Origin: Planctomycetota bacterium
GTDB lineage: Bacteria; Planctomycetota; Phycisphaerae; FEN-1346
Reading direction: 5' to 3'
Assembly (NCBI GenBank): GCA_026387055.1
Contig: JAPLML010000026.1
Location: 1 to 8,682 of the forward strand
Length of the DNA stretch: 8,682 nt
Positions 7,664 to 8,682 of the stretch are shown here, in pieces. The notes beneath the pieces are model-generated. The model was not told the origin of the DNA. It ran no database searches and saw only the letters and a program-made list of their open reading frames with translations. How positions within the stretch are numbered: position 1 is the first letter of the stretch; every line of letters starts with the position of its first letter. The position numbers were made by a program, and so were the translations under genes.

Positions 7664-7682
7664 GCCACGAGGAGCGCCCCCG

Positions 7683-8069
7683 ATGATCCAGATGCGAAGC
7701 ATACTCGACGTGGCGGACAACACCGGCGCCAAGACGGTCCGGGCGATCCGCGTCATCGGCGGGTCGACGCGTAAGGGCGCGTTTACGCGGCCGGTGGCGG
7801 GCATCGGCGACGTGGTCATCGCCTCGGTGCAGAAGGCGATTCCGGCGGGCGAGGCGAAGAAGGGCGAGGTCGTGCGGTGCGTCGTCGTGCGGACGCGGTA
7901 CGCGACCCGCCGGCCCGACGGCTCGTACGTGCGGTTCGACCGCAACGCCGTCGTGCTGATCGACAAGGAAGGCAACCCGCGCGGGACGCGCGTCTTCGGC
8001 GCGGTGGCCCGCGAACTGAGAACCAAGCAATACATGAAGATCGTCTCGCTCGCGAGCGAGGTGGTCTGA
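7683..8069 (+). CDS. rplN: 50S ribosomal protein L14
   Basis: L14 lies on the subunit interface, forms bridges with 16S rRNA, and is the binding site for the silencing factor RsfS. The 128-aa product shows LDVADNTGAKTVRAIRVIGG (8-27), KAIPAGEAKKGEVVRCVVVR, RRPDGSYVRFDRNAVVL and GTRVFGAVARELR. The GTR and the late Lys of YMKIVSL, linked to RsfS contact in E. coli, are kept. Compared with E. coli L14 (123 aa) there is a gain of about six residues around 31-39 (KGAFTRPVA) and a one-residue loss near IDKEGNPRG. GAGGAG (7669-7674) at 8 nt supports the ATG, 19 nt after rpsQ. Confidence 0.97.
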   Translation: MIQMRSILDVADNTGAKTVRAIRVIGGSTRKGAFTRPVAGIGDVVIASVQKAIPAGEAKKGEVVRCVVVRTRYATRRPDGSYVRFDRNAVVLIDKEGNPRGTRVFGAVARELRTKQYMKIVSLASEVV

Positions 8070-8087
8070 CAGGAACGGATCGGCGCT

Positions 8088-8405
8088 ATGCACATCCGGC
8101 GGGACGATATCGTGGAGGTCATCACCGGCGACGACACCGGCATGCGGGCGAAGGTGCTCCGCGTCGATCCCCGCAAGGGGCGGGCCATCGTCGAGGGCGT
8201 CAACCGCGTCTACAGGCATCTCAAACGCTCGCGGAAGAACCCGCAGGGCGGCCGCCTGGAGATCGAGGCGCCCGTGCACGTGTCGAACCTCCTGGTCGTG
8301 TGCACCAAGTGCAACAAGGGGGTCCGCGTGGGTTTCCGCAAGGAGTCCGACGGCTCGAAGCACCGCGTGTGCCGCAAGTGCGGCGCCGACCTCGGGGAGC
8401 TGTAA
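8088..8405 (+). CDS. rplX: 50S ribosomal protein L24 with four-cysteine motif
   Basis: L24 is an assembly-initiating 50S protein beside the tunnel exit. The 105-aa product has an N-terminal KOW segment (IRRDDIVEVITGDDTGMRAK, 3-22), the RVDPRKGRAIVEGVNRVYRH block and a C-terminal region with two CxxC pairs: Cys72/Cys75 and Cys95/Cys98. This spacing suits a zinc ribbon and is seen in many bacterial L24 proteins; E. coli lacks it. Metal binding is inferred. The start is weakly marked: AGGA (8071-8074) is 13 nt upstream, farther than usual. Two in-frame TAA stops follow in tandem (8403-8408). Confidence 0.96.
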   Translation: MHIRRDDIVEVITGDDTGMRAKVLRVDPRKGRAIVEGVNRVYRHLKRSRKNPQGGRLEIEAPVHVSNLLVVCTKCNKGVRVGFRKESDGSKHRVCRKCGADLGEL

Positions 8406-8420
8406 TAAGCAATCGTGCTA

Positions 8421-8682
8421 ATGAAGGAACGTTACCGCTACGACATCGTGCCGGTGCTCCGGGAGAAAACCGGCCGGCAGAACGTGATGAGCCTCCCGCG
8501 CCTCGAGCAACTCGTGGGGTCGAGGGGGCTCGGCAAGTCGCGCGACGAGCCGCAGCGCGTCGCGGCGGCGGCCGAGGACCTCGCCATCATCACGGGGCAG
8601 CGGCCGGTCATCACGAAGGCCAAGAAGAGCGTGTCGGCCTTCCGGCTGCGCGAGGGCGTGAACATCGGCTGCATGGCGACGT
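8421..8682 (+). CDS. rplE: 50S ribosomal protein L5, 5' part (cut by window edge)
   Basis: L5 binds 5S rRNA and contacts P-site tRNA and the small-subunit head. The frame is open to the window edge, giving 87 residues of a protein usually near 180. Recognisable parts are MKERYRYDIVPVLREKTGRQ (1-20), NVMSLPRLEQL (21-31), AAAAEDLAIITGQRPVITKA (48-67), KKS (68-70) and FRLREGVNIGC (74-84). The normally well-kept (V/L)NMG(V/L)G stretch after the first helix reads VGSRGLG (32-38) here, see findings. The ATG at 8421 gives a typical start; no Shine-Dalgarno is visible and a GTG two codons upstream (8415) is also possible. It lies 15 nt after rplX. Confidence 0.95.
   Translation, partial: MKERYRYDIVPVLREKTGRQNVMSLPRLEQLVGSRGLGKSRDEPQRVAAAAEDLAIITGQRPVITKAKKSVSAFRLREGVNIGCMAT

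Noticed and set aside
4387..8203. Long minus-strand open frames (4387-5460, 5457-6713, 6944-8203) and shorter ones elsewhere
   Set aside because: They lie opposite conserved ribosomal protein genes, encode low-complexity Arg/Ala/Pro-rich sequence, and reflect the high G+C of the coding strand.

Overview
This window is a core translation locus from a G+C-rich bacterium (roughly two thirds G+C by eye). All genes lie on the + strand. It holds fusA (elongation factor G), then a promoter-bearing gap of 255 nt, then an unbroken S10-spc ribosomal protein cluster: rpsJ, rplC, rplD, rplW, rplB, rpsS, rplV, rpsC, rplP, rpmC, rpsQ, rplN, rplX and the first 87 codons of rplE, which runs off the right edge. 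No mobile elements, tRNA, rRNA, CRISPR arrays or genes of unknown function were found.

Organism: several protein features fit the Planctomycetota or the wider PVC group. These are the EF-G switch region (FDPEEQQRGITI), the S3 N-terminus (RSRWYAPKR), the L16 stretch QIEAGRVAA, and HPMGGGEGR in L2. This is recalled family resemblance, not a database search, so I hold the placement at about 0.6. The cluster order is ancestral and shared widely.

Layout: bases 1-63 form a short leader with a perfect hairpin ahead of fusA; the usual upstream partners (rpsL, rpsG) would lie outside the window. fusA ends at 2142 and is followed by a possible weak terminator. An AT-rich stretch then leads into a consensus-like sigma-70 promoter (TTGACA, 16 nt, extended TAAACT). 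About 150 nt of leader with strong pairing potential precedes rpsJ. The gene for EF-Tu (tuf), often found between fusA and rpsJ, is absent here. From rpsJ onward the genes are packed with gaps of 4-62 nt or overlaps of 1, 4 and 17 nt, consistent with one long transcript and translational coupling.

The genes work together as building blocks of the 30S (S10, S19, S3, S17) and 50S (L3, L4, L23, L2, L22, L16, L29, L14, L24, L5) subunits, with EF-G driving translocation. I see no undescribed system. The points worth a second look are an exceptionally stable C(UACG)G hairpin between rplP and rpmC, the structured S10 leader, an eroded signature in L5, a Ser at the tunnel-facing tip of L22, a long Ala/Pro tail on S19 containing an internal Shine-Dalgarno plus ATG, and an L14 loop insertion.
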